Position numbers and translations under genes: made by a program. Below, one piece after another: positions 47,473 to 57,755 of a stretch of DNA of 64,000 nt (position 1 is its first letter; each line of letters opens with the position of its first letter). Below the pieces are notes generated by a model, which did no database searches, had not been told where the DNA came from, and saw only the letters and a list, made by a program, of their open reading frames with translations. This DNA comes from Enterovibrio gelatinilyticus (GTDB lineage Bacteria > Pseudomonadota > Gammaproteobacteria > Enterobacterales > Vibrionaceae), in contig NZ_JAJUBC010000004.1 of NCBI RefSeq assembly GCF_028683095.1, positions 1 through 64,000 on the forward strand, in the 5' to 3' direction.

Positions 47473-47494
47473 GTTCTCTCTCATACCAAACGTA

Positions 47495-48022
47495 TTAATG
47501 ATGTGTGAAATCAGCAACTGTCAGTGGTGGACGATCATAAAAAGCAACGAGTGCATCTGAGTAGCTTTTTGCACGCTCAGGCATACCTTGCTCAAGATAC
47601 GCCAGCACTTGGTCACGCACTTTTGCCGTAAACGCTTCGCGATCAGGCTCTACACCGCTGAGGTTGTCACAGCTTACTTGAAAACGAAAACCGCAGCTGG
47701 CAGAAAGAATCCATTCAACCGCTTGTGGTTTCACTTCTACTTGTTCAAAAGCGGCCTGTGTCTGCTCGTCACGTCCATCTGGATGATACCAGTAGCCATA
47801 GTCTTCGAGCAATCGACGCTCAGGGCCTGCAATACACCAGTGAGCCACTTCATGTAACGCCGAGGCAAAAAAGCCACGAGCAAAAATAATCCGATGCGTT
47901 GAATGGCTCTCATCCGCTGGGAAATAAATAGGTTCATCTCCACCAAGCAAAAGCTCAGTGTTAAATGATTCAATAAAACTCTGATTGAACACAGAAATTA
48001 GGTCGTTGTAATCGTGATGCAT
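47495..48022 (-). CDS. epmC: elongation factor P hydroxylase
   Basis: 175 residues. HEVAHWCIAGPERR near residue 57 provides metal ligands, and DYGYWYHPDGRD follows. This is the YfcM/EpmC pattern. EpmC hydroxylates the beta-lysylated lysine of EF-P. The partner genes epmA and epmB are not in the window. It lies 22 bases before yfcL. Confidence 0.92.
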   Translation of the reverse strand: MHHDYNDLISVFNQSFIESFNTELLLGGDEPIYFPADESHSTHRIIFARGFFASALHEVAHWCIAGPERRLLEDYGYWYHPDGRDEQTQAAFEQVEVKPQAVEWILSASCGFRFQVSCDNLSGVEPDREAFTAKVRDQVLAYLEQGMPERAKSYSDALVAFYDRPPLTVADFTHH

Positions 48023-48156
48023 GCGTAATATGTAAATGTCTAGTTACAGCTAAAATCAAACAGGCGGCATTTTACCTAGCCCAACTCCCGTTGTCGCCGT
48101 GATAATTGTCAAATCACCCTATATTCCCCTATTTCAACGGGTTTTACCCCCATTAA

Positions 48157-48175
48157 GCATGAATCTGATTCATGC
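48157..48175. promoter_or_regulatory. 19-bp perfect palindrome, possible operator
   Basis: GCATGAATCTGATTCATGC: two 9-base arms around a central T, 90 bases upstream of the TRIC-family gene and 134 upstream of epmC. It resembles an ArgR box, but the spacing between TGAAT and ATTCA is 3, not 4. The regulator is unknown. Confidence 0.45.
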
Positions 48176-48200
48176 CTAGCCTCATCGCTTTTCATTGGAA

Positions 48201-48216
48201 GGTGACTTATATCACA
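48201..48216. promoter_or_regulatory. possible CRP site
   Basis: GGTGA-CTTATA-TCACA differs at one base from the TGTGA-N6-TCACA core. An A/T-rich TATAAAAT follows directly and could be the -10 for the gene starting at 48266. Confidence 0.45.
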
Positions 48217-48265
48217 TATAAAATCCCGCCCATCTTCCTTCTTGAATGCAACCGACTGAATAATA

Positions 48266-48925
48266 ATGTTGTTGTCTACTTTGTACATTATTGGCATTAC
48301 TGCCGAAGCCATGACTGGCGCACTTGCTGCTGGTAAACGAAATATGGATTGGTTTGGCGTGATGCTCGTAGCGAGTTGCACCGCCATTGGCGGTGGCACG
48401 GTCCGTGATATTTTACTTGGGCATTACCCGTTAGGTTGGGTGGCCAATCCACATTACCTAATCATTGTTTGCGTTGCGGGTATCGTCACGACATGGATGG
48501 CTTCTTGGGTTGCGCGCAATCACAAGTTGTTTGTCTGGCTAGATTCGCTGGGCTTGATTGCGTTTAGCATCATTGGCTGTCGCGTGGGTATCGATATGGG
48601 CTTGTCGCCTCTCATCGCGGTGGTTTCTGCGGTAGTCACAGGTGTATTTGGCGGCTTACTGCGTGATTTGCTGTGCCGTCGTCAGCCTATGGTGTTACAC
48701 AAAGAGTTATACGCCTCCATCGCCTTTTTCTCAGGTTGGATGTATTGGGCGCTGTTGACCTATGGTGAGCAATTTGGTGTTAACGAAAATTACGCGACAC
48801 TGTCCACGCTTATTCTAGGGTTCACCTTCCGCATGTGCGCGGTGAAATTTGGTTGGCGTTTGCCGGTGTTTAGTTTTGAATCGGAAGAACAAAACCTCCT
48901 GGGAAAAGAAGGACCTAGGTCCTAG
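48266..48925 (+). CDS. TRIC-family (UPF0126) cation channel-like membrane protein
   Basis: 219 residues with seven hydrophobic segments in two repeated halves. Each half carries a glycine-rich signature: AIGGGTVRDILLG near residue 42 and GVFGGLLRDLLC near residue 130. This is the tandem UPF0126 arrangement of trimeric intracellular cation channel homologues. The last dozen residues are encoded by the CCTAGG-rich element that follows, so the tail is probably not conserved. A palindrome and a CRP-like site lie upstream. Confidence 0.85.
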   Translation: MLLSTLYIIGITAEAMTGALAAGKRNMDWFGVMLVASCTAIGGGTVRDILLGHYPLGWVANPHYLIIVCVAGIVTTWMASWVARNHKLFVWLDSLGLIAFSIIGCRVGIDMGLSPLIAVVSAVVTGVFGGLLRDLLCRRQPMVLHKELYASIAFFSGWMYWALLTYGEQFGVNENYATLSTLILGFTFRMCAVKFGWRLPVFSFESEEQNLLGKEGPRS

Positions 48926-49031
48926 GAAGGGCAAAGAACAAAAAAGAAGGGCTGGTGGTGCTAAACCGTCAGCCCTTTTCTCTGGTCTTGGCTTTTGCTG
49001 TTTCTAGGGCCTTCTTTTCCTAGGCCCTAGG
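48904..49031. repeat. CCTAGG-rich nested inverted repeat
   Basis: CCTAGGTCCTAGGA (48914-48927) pairs with TCCTAGGCCCTAGG (49018-49031) with one mismatch. AAAAGAAGGACCTAG (48904-48918) pairs with CTAGGGCCTTCTTTT (49004-49018), also with one mismatch. The two pairs overlap and enclose a terminator hairpin. The element overlaps the end of the TRIC-family gene and stops ten bases before the aroC stop. Confidence 0.8.
48947..48980. terminator. terminator between the TRIC-family gene and aroC
   Basis: AAGGGCTG (48947-48954) pairs with CAGCCCTT (48970-48977), followed by TT. A-rich sequence on the left also makes it usable for aroC on the minus strand. Confidence 0.75.
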
Positions 49032-49040
49032 ATCTTTCAC

Positions 49041-50126
49041 TTAAATCTTCGGCGTTGTTGTCGTCACACCTGAATTTTGAGCACGGTGTCTTAGCAAGTG
49101 GTCCATCAACACGATAGCGACCATGGCTTCAGCGATAGGTACCGCACGAATACCAACGCATGGGTCATGACGACCACGAGTCACCACATCCACAGTTTCA
49201 CCGTCAACGTTAATGGTTTCACCCGGAACAGTAATGCTTGATGTCGGCTTCAGGGCCATATGGGCCACAATGTCCTGCCCTGATGAAATACCACCAAGAA
49301 CACCACCCGCATGGTTGGTTTTAAAACCCTCTGGCGTCAGTTCATCACGGTGCTGGCTACCACGTTGGTTGATAACATCAAAGCCATCGCCCACTTCTAC
49401 GCCTTTCACCGCATTAATACCCATCAGCGCGTAAGCAATGTCAGCATCAAGGCGATCAAAAACAGGTTCACCCAAACCAACTGGAACATTGCTTGCCACA
49501 ACAGTGAGCTTAGCGCCAATAGAGTCGCCTTCTTTTTTCAGTTGGCGGATCAATTCATCCAGCGCTTCCAGCTTGTTAATGTCTGGGCAGAAGAAAGGAT
49601 TTTGCTCGACTTGATCCCAATCAACTTGGTCAATTTTCACATCGCCCATTTGAGACAAGTAACAACGCACTTCAATGCCGTATTCTTGCTTAAGGTATTT
49701 CTTAGCAATTGCGCCTGCGGCAACCCGCATGGCAGTTTCACGTGCAGAAGAACGACCACCGCCACGATAATCTCTGTGACCGTATTTTTGATGATAAGTA
49801 TAATCAGCATGACCTGGGCGGAAACGGTCTGAAATTTTAGAATAATCTTGCGAGCGCTGATCGGTGTTTTCAATCAGTAATCCGATAGATGTGCCTGTCG
49901 TTTTGCCTTCGAATACGCCTGACAAAAACTTTACTTCATCCGCTTCACGACGCTGTGTGGTGTACTTTGATGTGCCTGGACGACGACGGTCCAAATCAAC
50001 TTGGAGATCTGTTTCAGAAATTTCGAGACCCGGAGGGCAACCATCAACGATACACCCTAGTGCCAATCCATGACTTTCACCGAAGGTGGTGACTCGAAAA
50101 ACCTGACCAATAGAATTGCCTGCCAT
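49041..50126 (-). CDS. aroC: chorismate synthase
   Basis: 361 residues with the three family signatures: [14 protein letters not shown] near the N-terminus, [16 protein letters not shown] near residue 120, and the C-terminal [18 protein letters not shown]. It converts EPSP to chorismate using reduced FMN. It is downstream of prmB, but a terminator and 277 non-coding bases separate them. Confidence 0.97.
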   Translation of the reverse strand: MAGNSIGQVFRVTTFGESHGLALGCIVDGCPPGLEISETDLQVDLDRRRPGTSKYTTQRREADEVKFLSGVFEGKTTGTSIGLLIENTDQRSQDYSKISDRFRPGHADYTYHQKYGHRDYRGGGRSSARETAMRVAAGAIAKKYLKQEYGIEVRCYLSQMGDVKIDQVDWDQVEQNPFFCPDINKLEALDELIRQLKKEGDSIGAKLTVVASNVPVGLGEPVFDRLDADIAYALMGINAVKGVEVGDGFDVINQRGSQHRDELTPEGFKTNHAGGVLGGISSGQDIVAHMALKPTSSITVPGETINVDGETVDVVTRGRHDPCVGIRAVPIAEAMVAIVLMDHLLRHRAQNSGVTTTTPKI

Positions 50127-50343
50127 TACTTCCTCTGTCTTTTTTCTGGCTGCCTTTAATATACCAATCGAAAAGTTTATGACCGCTTACTTAATCCGAC
50201 TGGTACGAAGGCATAACTGCATGCTTGTTAATGAAACATAACCAAGCGTGAGAAGCAAAAGCTTTTTATCCACGAGACGGTCAACATGCGCTATACCCGC
50301 CTTCACTTCAATAAACACAAAAAACATACAATGTGAGAACAAA

Positions 50344-50374
50344 AAAAGGCTGAAACAGATGTTTTCAGCCTTTT
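50344..50374 (-). terminator. prmB terminator
   Basis: AAAAGGCTGAAA / TTTCAGCCTTTT, a 12-bp stem with a 7-base loop, 30 bases after the prmB stop. The minus-strand side continues into T residues. Confidence 0.88.
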
Positions 50375-50403
50375 AAAATGCTCATTAGTGTCACTTTGAG
50401 TGA

Positions 50404-51336
50404 TTAATCTTTGTAGATAGAAAACTCGTCAGCAACACTCATCAGATCTTGGTAAGTCATCATGAACACGCCGTGACCGCCGTTTTCAAATTCAAGCCAA
50501 GTCAGTGGAAGCTCTGGGTACTGCTCGTCCACGTGCACCATGGAATTACCCACTTCACAGATCAACACGCCCTGCTCAGTCAAGTAATTAGGTGCATTGG
50601 CAATGATGCGGCGCATCAGTTTCAAGCCATCAGAACCTGCCGCTAACCCGAGTTCAGGCTCATGACGGAACTCCTCTGGCAGGCTGTCCATATCCTCTTC
50701 ATCCACATACGGTGGGTTAGAGACAATCAGGTCATATTTGTCCTGAGGAAGATCACGGAACAAATCCGAGCGGATTGGGAACACTTGCTGCTCCATACCA
50801 TGATCTTGAACATTCATTTCAGCCACGGCGAGTGCATCCGTCGAAATGTCGACCAAATCAACTTCTGCATCAGGGAAGGCGTAAGCACAAGCAATACCTA
50901 TGCAACCGCTACCCGTGCACAAATCCATGATTCGTGTTGGCTCAACATCCAGCATTGGGCTAAAGCGATTTTGGATCAGCTCACCAATCGGTGAACGTGG
51001 CACCAGCACGCGTTCATCAACAAAGAATTCTAAACCACAAAAATACGCTTTGTTCGTCAAGTAAGACACTGGCGTACGATCGTTAATACGGCGAATAACA
51101 CGCTCAACAATACGATGACGCTCACTGGTCGTCAGGCGGGAGTGACGTGTATCTGCCGGCACATCTAAAGGCAAATACAAGGTTGGCAACACCAACTGTA
51201 CTGCTTCATCCCATGCGTTATCCGTTCCGTGACCGTAAAACAAGCCGGCTGCATTAAAGCGGCTTACCGTCCAACGTAGCATGTCCTGTAGCGTACGTAG
51301 TTCGTTGACAACTTCATCAACAATAATTTTATCCAA
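50404..51336 (-). CDS. prmB: ribosomal protein L3 N5-glutamine methyltransferase
   Basis: 310 residues, the same length as E. coli PrmB, if a TTG at 51334-51336 is the start. TTG follows GGAGG at a good distance and gives [12 protein letters not shown] as in E. coli. The GTG four codons upstream leaves no ribosome site. SAM-binding [14 protein letters not shown] is near residue 137 and the NPPY substrate motif near 203. It methylates Gln150 of L3. Confidence 0.94.
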   Translation of the reverse strand: MDKIIVDEVVNELRTLQDMLRWTVSRFNAAGLFYGHGTDNAWDEAVQLVLPTLYLPLDVPADTRHSRLTTSERHRIVERVIRRINDRTPVSYLTNKAYFCGLEFFVDERVLVPRSPIGELIQNRFSPMLDVEPTRIMDLCTGSGCIGIACAYAFPDAEVDLVDISTDALAVAEMNVQDHGMEQQVFPIRSDLFRDLPQDKYDLIVSNPPYVDEEDMDSLPEEFRHEPELGLAAGSDGLKLMRRIIANAPNYLTEQGVLICEVGNSMVHVDEQYPELPLTWLEFENGGHGVFMMTYQDLMSVADEFSIYKD

Positions 51337-51468
51337 AATGGCCTCCACTAGCCTGATTCACTCCAACGCATCGCAATCATCGCTAATAGTTGGGCAATTC
51401 CAAATTCGACAACGAGACATTGCATCTATTTTGGGTACAATGCGCCTATCGGCATTTGGAATTGACTT

Positions 51469-51999
51469 ATGAGTAAGAAAACCCCGATCTCAGACGATGA
51501 TTTTTCATTGTTCCGCGATGCGGTGAAAGGCGTTAAAAAACTGCAGCAGGATACCATAAACCCGCCAAGACGCCAGACAGTGGAACAAACGAGAAAAAAG
51601 CGGACTGAATCGACCGCACGAGACCACGCTTTCTATTTTTCAGATGAGTTTGAACCCTTGCTGAAAGAAGACGGCCCAACGCAATATGCGCGTACGGGTG
51701 TGTCCAAGTATGAAGTGAAGCGCTTGCGTCGGGGCGTTTATGTGCCAGATATGTTTCTGGACCTTCACGGTATGACGCAAATGGAAGCCAAGCGTGAATT
51801 GGGCGCCTTAATCGCAGAATGCATCAAAGAGAATGTAAGCTGTGCTTGCGTCATGCATGGTATTGGCAAGCATATATTGAAGCAGAAAACCCCACTGTGG
51901 CTTGCGCAGCACCCAGACGTACTCGCTTTTCACCAAGCTCCGCTGGAATTTGGCGGCGCGGGCTCTCTGTTAGTGCTTATCGAAATACCAGAAAAGTAG
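51469..51999 (+). CDS. smrB: SmrB endonuclease, ribosome-collision rescue factor
   Basis: 176 residues. A basic N-terminal extension, then the Smr domain from about residue 95 with LDLHGMTQMEAKREL, the catalytic DLHG and GIGKH motifs. SmrB cleaves mRNA between collided ribosomes in E. coli. Divergent from prmB in the conserved order, with a strong terminator after it. Confidence 0.93.
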   Translation: MSKKTPISDDDFSLFRDAVKGVKKLQQDTINPPRRQTVEQTRKKRTESTARDHAFYFSDEFEPLLKEDGPTQYARTGVSKYEVKRLRRGVYVPDMFLDLHGMTQMEAKRELGALIAECIKENVSCACVMHGIGKHILKQKTPLWLAQHPDVLAFHQAPLEFGGAGSLLVLIEIPEK

Positions 52000-52055
52000 C
52001 TACTCCCATGCAACCCGAAGATGCTGGGTATAATAGTGCGTAGCCTACCGCATAC

Positions 52056-52080
52056 AAAAAACGCCCTACGGGGCGTTTTT
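52056..52080. terminator. terminator between smrB and sixA
   Basis: AAAAAACGCCC TACG GGGCGTTTTT: a 10-bp stem with a 4-base loop and U-tracts in both directions. Confidence 0.92.
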
Positions 52081-52136
52081 ATTGGAATCAACTGACTGGT
52101 CATTGAATTAACCAGCAACTCGAGACAACAGCGTAC

Positions 52137-52628
52137 TTAAGCGTAACCCATCAATTGTGCGGGGCTTTTTAGCCAAAGCACTTCACTCTTCTCGCTGATA
52201 GGATCAAACTCGATGCAAGACACAGAAGATGTTGGGAACATTGGCGCTTGATTATCCGCATCAAACTCAGCAGTGAGATAGCCAACAAGTGGTAAGTGAG
52301 AAACCAACAAAACACTGGAAGGCTTCTCAACAGCAATCAACGCACGCAGGTATGACGCGACGTGCTCACTGTCACCATAAGGGGTAATCCCCTCATCAGT
52401 CAGTACTTTCTTCGCCGTTGGCATCACGGTTTGACACGCAGCCCATGTTTGTTGAGCGCGTAAATACGGGCTTACGAGCACCAAATCCAGATTTCCATCC
52501 GGCAATTGCTGCGATAGCCAACGCGCCATTTCAACTGACTGTTGTTCGCCACGATCATTCAGCGGTCTTTCTTCATCGCTAGCGGCAAATGTCAGTGCCT
52601 CACCGTGACGCATAATATAAATTTGCAT
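52137..52628 (-). CDS. sixA: phosphohistidine phosphatase SixA
   Basis: 163 residues, histidine-phosphatase superfamily. The catalytic RHG lies in MRHGEA with His8, VSPYLRAQQTW follows, and the second His is in SHLPLVGYL near residue 105. SixA removes phosphate from phosphohistidine domains such as the NPr/PTS-Ntr proteins. Convergent with smrB. Confidence 0.92.
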   Translation of the reverse strand: MQIYIMRHGEALTFAASDEERPLNDRGEQQSVEMARWLSQQLPDGNLDLVLVSPYLRAQQTWAACQTVMPTAKKVLTDEGITPYGDSEHVASYLRALIAVEKPSSVLLVSHLPLVGYLTAEFDADNQAPMFPTSSVSCIEFDPISEKSEVLWLKSPAQLMGYA

Positions 52629-52769
52629 ATCATTACTGCTGATTTCTTAAATTCCAGATAATGCTACCAGTCTATTGTTGATTCTGGAACGATAAAGCGC
52701 ACAGATGTTTGCCTCAATTTACTTACGTAGTCATAATTAAGACCTTGCCACTACCAGTGAAGGTGCTTT

Positions 52770-55544
52770 GTGCAAATAAGTCCGAACGATCACCGCGCCT
52801 ATCGACAGATTACGCTCGATAACGGTCTACGAGTTTTACTGATCGAAGATGCGCATGCACCTCGCAGTGCCGCCGCACTCACTGTGAACGTGGGTCACTT
52901 CTGTGACCCTGTCGAGCGAGAAGGGTTAGCTCACTTTCTCGAACACATGTTGTTTTTGGGTACAGAGCAATACCCTAAAGTGGGCGAATTCCAATCCTTC
53001 ACTAGCCGTCATGGCGGCAGCAACAATGCGTGGACAGGCACAGAGAACACCACTTATTTCTTTGATATTCAACACGATTACTTTGAAGAAGCCCTAGACA
53101 GATTTGGGCAGTTTTTTTCTGCACCGTTATTTAACGCCGAAGCCGTGGATAAAGAGCGCAATGCAGTCGACTCAGAATATCGATTGAAACTTCAAGATGA
53201 TGTTCGCCGTATCTATCAAGTTCAAAAAGAAACTATTAACCCCAAACATCCGTTCTCTAAGTTTTCTGTCGGCAGTACTGAAACACTTGCAGACCGCAAA
53301 GGCAGTTCGATTCGAGATGAGCTTATTGCCTTTTATCGCAGCCATTACAGTGCCAACCTCATGGCCGCATCAATCACAGGGCCGTTCACGCTAGACTCTC
53401 TTGAGATGCTGGCACACGATGCATTCGAGCAGATCCCGGATCATAAGTTACCTCCGATGATTCCGGATGTTCCCTTTGTTGATACCGCACAAGAGCAGCA
53501 ATTTATTACCATCGAACCACTCAAAGATGTTCGTAAACTGACGCTCGCCTTTTCAATGCCAGCCACCGACCAGCACTATCGCGTTAAGCCTCTGTCTTAC
53601 ATTGCCAATTTACTTGGTTACGAAGGTACAGGCAGTGTGATGTCGTTACTCAAAAAGAAAGGTCTTATTAATAACCTATCGGCGGGTGGTGGGATTAGCG
53701 GTTCTAATTTTCGTGAATTCACCATCAGTGTCAGTCTGACTGAAGCTGGCCTTGATCAGATTGATGACATCGTTGCCTACCTTTTCCAAGCCATCCGCCT
53801 TGTGCGTGAACACGGTCTTGATGAATGGCGATATAAAGAAAAACGTGCCGTACAAGAAAAAGCGTTTCGCTACCAAGAGCCTTCTCGCCCACTCGATACC
53901 GTGAGCCATATGGTGCTCAATATTCAGCACTATGAAGCCGAAGATGTGCTTTATGGCGACTATGTGATGTCTGGGTATGACGAAACATTGATTCGTGAGA
54001 TGTTGAGTTATTTAACGCCAGCGCACATGCGGTTGACCTTGATTGCCAAAGGCGGCGACTACGACAAACAAGCTAAGTGGTACGACACACCTTATCGGGT
54101 CGTGCCCTTTACCACGTCGCAACGAGAGAAATGGAACGTCACAGAAATCTCTCAGGAATTGGCACTACCCGGCCCAAATCCATTTATTAGTTACGAACTC
54201 GACCCAGCACAATTGGCATCACCGACCACGACCTTACCGGAGAAAATCCAAGAGTTACCCGGCTTTTGTCTGTGGCATCTGCAAGACACCGATTTTCGTG
54301 TACCCAAAGGCGTGGTGTATATCGCCATTGATAGCCCTCATGCTGTCGAGTCTGTCGATAACATCGTCAAAACACGCGTCAGTGTAGAGATGCTTCTCGA
54401 GGCCATCAATGAAGCCGCCTACCCTGCTGAAGTTGCTGGTCTCAGCTATAACCTTTATGCCCACCAAGGTGGTGTGACATTAAAGCTGAGTGGCTTCAAT
54501 GAAAAGCTCCCGATTTTACTCGATTTGGTATTGGAGAAATTTGCCAATCGTGATTTCGACCCCGAACGTTTTGACATCATAAAAACGCAACTCTTACGCA
54601 GTTGGAAAAACGCCACACAGAACAAGCCTATCAGCCGTTTGTATAACGCAATGACCGGTATCCTTCAGCCTAACAATCCGCCGTATGAAGCATTGATTGA
54701 GGCACTAGAGCCGTTGACAGTAAATTGTCTTCCTGACTTTGTTCATGCCGTGATGTCAGAATTGCATGTCGAAATGTTTGTTTATGGCAATTGGCAAAAA
54801 CATCAAACATTCGAATTGGCAGAGAAGGTTAAAGACGCATTAAGAGTTCATAATCAGCGCTATCAAGAGTCGATACGCCCACTGGTTTTGCTAAAGGATG
54901 CAGGAAACGCTTCCTACCATTTAGATTGTAACAATCAAGATTCTGCCGTATTGGTTTACTACCAAAGCGAAGGGACAACAGCACAAGACGCAGCACTGTT
55001 TACCTTCGCTCATCACTTGATGTCTGCGATTTTTTTCAATGAACTGCGCACAAAACAGCAATTGGGTTACATGGTAGGCTCCGGCAATATGCCGCTCAAT
55101 CGTCACCCTGGGTTAGTCTTCTACGTCCAGTCCCCCCTTGCTGGCCCAACTAAACTCATTGAAGCAATTGACGATTTTCTCAATGCATTCTTTTTGGTGC
55201 TTCTAGAACTCAACGAAGCGCAATGGAACGCAAGCAAAGAAGGACTCATTGCTCAGATAGAAGAACCCGATGCCAATTTACGCGCCCGAGGACAACGACT
55301 TTGGGTCAGCATTGGTAACAAAGACCACAGATTTGAACAGCGCCAGAATGTGGCTGAAGCCATCAAAGGCATGGCACGAGCAGATATGGTGAAGTTTGTC
55401 GTCGAAAAACTAAAGCCTCGCACAGCCGATCGGCTCATCATGCACAGTTGCGGTGGTGCTCACCCAGACCAATGCAACCCCGAGAACACACGAGAGATCG
55501 ATTCGATAGACCTGTTCCGCCAAGGGCGACTAGAGAAAGGGTAA
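52770..55544 (+). CDS. M16-family (insulinase/pitrilysin) zinc metalloprotease
   Basis: 924 residues, four M16 domains. The inverted zinc motif HFLEH (His55, Glu58, His59) is followed by a conserved Glu in NAVDSEYRL near residue 130. The first half is catalytic and the second half is the inactive closing half. Unlike E. coli protease III there is no signal peptide, so it should be cytoplasmic. The start is GTG 52770 with GAAGG upstream. It probably degrades short peptides. It sits between sixA and fadJ. Confidence 0.9.
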   Translation: MQISPNDHRAYRQITLDNGLRVLLIEDAHAPRSAAALTVNVGHFCDPVEREGLAHFLEHMLFLGTEQYPKVGEFQSFTSRHGGSNNAWTGTENTTYFFDIQHDYFEEALDRFGQFFSAPLFNAEAVDKERNAVDSEYRLKLQDDVRRIYQVQKETINPKHPFSKFSVGSTETLADRKGSSIRDELIAFYRSHYSANLMAASITGPFTLDSLEMLAHDAFEQIPDHKLPPMIPDVPFVDTAQEQQFITIEPLKDVRKLTLAFSMPATDQHYRVKPLSYIANLLGYEGTGSVMSLLKKKGLINNLSAGGGISGSNFREFTISVSLTEAGLDQIDDIVAYLFQAIRLVREHGLDEWRYKEKRAVQEKAFRYQEPSRPLDTVSHMVLNIQHYEAEDVLYGDYVMSGYDETLIREMLSYLTPAHMRLTLIAKGGDYDKQAKWYDTPYRVVPFTTSQREKWNVTEISQELALPGPNPFISYELDPAQLASPTTTLPEKIQELPGFCLWHLQDTDFRVPKGVVYIAIDSPHAVESVDNIVKTRVSVEMLLEAINEAAYPAEVAGLSYNLYAHQGGVTLKLSGFNEKLPILLDLVLEKFANRDFDPERFDIIKTQLLRSWKNATQNKPISRLYNAMTGILQPNNPPYEALIEALEPLTVNCLPDFVHAVMSELHVEMFVYGNWQKHQTFELAEKVKDALRVHNQRYQESIRPLVLLKDAGNASYHLDCNNQDSAVLVYYQSEGTTAQDAALFTFAHHLMSAIFFNELRTKQQLGYMVGSGNMPLNRHPGLVFYVQSPLAGPTKLIEAIDDFLNAFFLVLLELNEAQWNASKEGLIAQIEEPDANLRARGQRLWVSIGNKDHRFEQRQNVAEAIKGMARADMVKFVVEKLKPRTADRLIMHSCGGAHPDQCNPENTREIDSIDLFRQGRLEKG

Positions 55545-55577
55545 AAAAAATCCCCGACCTTGTACCAAGGCGGGGAT
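55542..55577. terminator. terminator between the M16 protease gene and fadJ
   Basis: AATCCCCG-A-CCTTG / CAAGG-CGGGGATT: a 13-bp stem with one bulged A and a 3-base loop, starting at the M16 stop codon. The A-run on the left gives a U-tract on the minus strand. Confidence 0.8.
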
Positions 55578-55640
55578 TCTTATTGGATGGCATGGCTCAC
55601 TTATCCAATGTCATCTCCAATGTCATCAGATTCAATGAAT

Positions 55641-57755
55641 TTAAAAGAAACGTTTATCTTCCAAAGCCATTGCTTTTAACAACTCACACGGCGCAAACCG
55701 CTCACCATATTTGGCTTCATGCTCATCCAGTAATTCAACAAGACGTTTGATGCCAATGTGGTCCATGTAATGAAAAGGGCCCCCAAGGAATGGCGGAAAA
55801 CCAATGCCAAATATCGCGCCAATATCGCCGTCACGTGCCGATTTAACCACGCCTTCATCTAAGCAACGAGCCGCTTCGTTCAGCATCATCAACACACAAC
55901 GCATTGACAACTCATGGGCCGAAAGCTGACTTTTAAGCTCGACACCCAACAAGCCATAAACTCGCTTGTCGACTTGCTTTTTCTTGCCATCATAAACGAA
56001 GAAACCTTTGCCACTTTTACGTCCTTTGCGACCATCATTCAGCATCACATCAAACACGTCCGGCGCACGGAATCTCTCACCCAACTCATTCAGTAAGATA
56101 GGGCTGATCTTAGCGCCAATATCGATACCGACCTCATCGAGCAAGGTCACGGGGCCAACAGGAAAACCGAAATCAAGCAGCGCAGTATCAATATGTTCTA
56201 CAGATTCGCCCGCTAATAACGTCATCGCAGCTTCATTCATGTACGGTGCAAGAATACGATTTACATAGAAGCCCGCTTTGTCAGCGACCACAATCGGCGT
56301 TTTTCCCTGCTTTTTCGCCAACTTCACCACGGTTGCGACGGCTTTTTCTGATGTACCCGCATGTGGAATTACTTCCACCAACGGCATCTTGTCAACAGGG
56401 CTAAAGTAATGCAGACCAACAACATTTTCAGGACGCTTTGAACCTGCTGCGATTTGGTGAATCGGCAACGATGATGTATTGGTAGCAAACAGCGTCGTGT
56501 CACTGAGTGCCCCTTCTACTTCAGCGATCATTTTGTGCTTAAGATCTAAATCTTCAAACACGGCTTCAACCACAACATTACAGCGATCCATGCCGCTGTA
56601 ATCGGTGGTTCCGCTGATCCGAGCCATCTGAGATTGAAGATCTGCTTTGGAAATAATGCGACGTTTACGCTTTTTATCAAGCAGCTTGTAGCTGTAATTC
56701 ATCGCGTTGAGCAAACCATCATTGCTCACGTCTTTGATGCGAACAGGCAAGTTAGCTTTCGTGGCTGACACGTTTGCGATACCCGCTCCCATTAGCCCTC
56801 CGCCTAAAACAGCTACGCCTGTCACCGGATCAGGTTCTGCATCTGCTCCGGTTTCTTTTTTCATGGCGGTGGTCGCGAAAAAAATACTACGCAGTGATGC
56901 CGATTCATTGGTCATCACTAGCTCGCCAAAGCGTTTGGCTTCAAGCGCCAACCCCTTCTCGACACCTTTGTCTAAACCATGCTTGATCACTTCAAGAATG
57001 GCCTCCGTGGCGGGGTAGTTACCGCGGGTTTTTTCTCGTGTTTTTTTGGCAGCCTGATCAAACACAACCGAGCGCCCTAATGCATTGCCGCCCATCGCCC
57101 AGTTTTGCCAGCTGTTCTTGCGCTTCAGTTTACTTTTCAACGCCAACTCTTCAGCCACTCGAAGCAATACCGATTGCGGCACGACATCATCAACCACGCC
57201 CAATTTCTTGGCTTTTTTCGCACGAAGTTGTTTGCCCGTAAGGATCAAATCGAGCGCACCCGCCACGCCAACCAGACGAGGTAGACGTTGCGTACCGCCC
57301 GATCCCGGAAGTAGACCCAATTGTACTTCTGGCAAACCTAGGCGAGTTTTATCATCGTCAGTGGCTATTCGGCTGTGACATGCCAGCGCCAATTCAAGGC
57401 CGCCACCCAAGCAAGGCCCATGAATTGCGGCAACCACATGAAACGGCAGTTTCTCGATACGTGAGAAAAGTTTTTGTCCTTGCTCTGCAATCGCTTGTGC
57501 GTCTTCTGCTGTTTCACAAGCATCCAGCATGCGAACGTCAGCACCAGCCACAAAGTTATCGGGCTTGGCGGAATACATCACCAAGCCTTTGATACTGCTA
57601 TTGCCCTCAAGCTCAGTCAAAATCGCACTAATTTCGTCAACAAATGTGGCTTGTAGTGTGTTCATGGTTTCACCAGGAACATCAATACTCAACCAAGCAA
57701 CGCCGTTGTCACCGTGGCTCAGTGAGAATGCATTTGGGGTCATTGATTCACTCAT
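55641..57755 (-). CDS. fadJ: multifunctional fatty-acid oxidation complex alpha subunit FadJ
   Basis: 704 residues from ATG 57753-57755. The ATG overlaps the fadI stop (TAATG) and has GGAGG seven bases upstream; a longer frame upstream is not supported. The enoyl-CoA hydratase domain (about 1-190) has [11 protein letters not shown] and [11 protein letters not shown] with both catalytic Glu residues. The 3-hydroxyacyl-CoA dehydrogenase domain begins [18 protein letters not shown] near residue 310 and has [15 protein letters not shown]. With FadI it carries out the inner beta-oxidation steps. Confidence 0.95.
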   Translation of the reverse strand: MSESMTPNAFSLSHGDNGVAWLSIDVPGETMNTLQATFVDEISAILTELEGNSSIKGLVMYSAKPDNFVAGADVRMLDACETAEDAQAIAEQGQKLFSRIEKLPFHVVAAIHGPCLGGGLELALACHSRIATDDDKTRLGLPEVQLGLLPGSGGTQRLPRLVGVAGALDLILTGKQLRAKKAKKLGVVDDVVPQSVLLRVAEELALKSKLKRKNSWQNWAMGGNALGRSVVFDQAAKKTREKTRGNYPATEAILEVIKHGLDKGVEKGLALEAKRFGELVMTNESASLRSIFFATTAMKKETGADAEPDPVTGVAVLGGGLMGAGIANVSATKANLPVRIKDVSNDGLLNAMNYSYKLLDKKRKRRIISKADLQSQMARISGTTDYSGMDRCNVVVEAVFEDLDLKHKMIAEVEGALSDTTLFATNTSSLPIHQIAAGSKRPENVVGLHYFSPVDKMPLVEVIPHAGTSEKAVATVVKLAKKQGKTPIVVADKAGFYVNRILAPYMNEAAMTLLAGESVEHIDTALLDFGFPVGPVTLLDEVGIDIGAKISPILLNELGERFRAPDVFDVMLNDGRKGRKSGKGFFVYDGKKKQVDKRVYGLLGVELKSQLSAHELSMRCVLMMLNEAARCLDEGVVKSARDGDIGAIFGIGFPPFLGGPFHYMDHIGIKRLVELLDEHEAKYGERFAPCELLKAMALEDKRFF

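Noticed and set aside
50195-50210. ACTGGTACGA-like sequence between prmB and aroC resembling half a FadR site
   Set aside because: The second half is absent and neither gene is expected in the FadR regulon.
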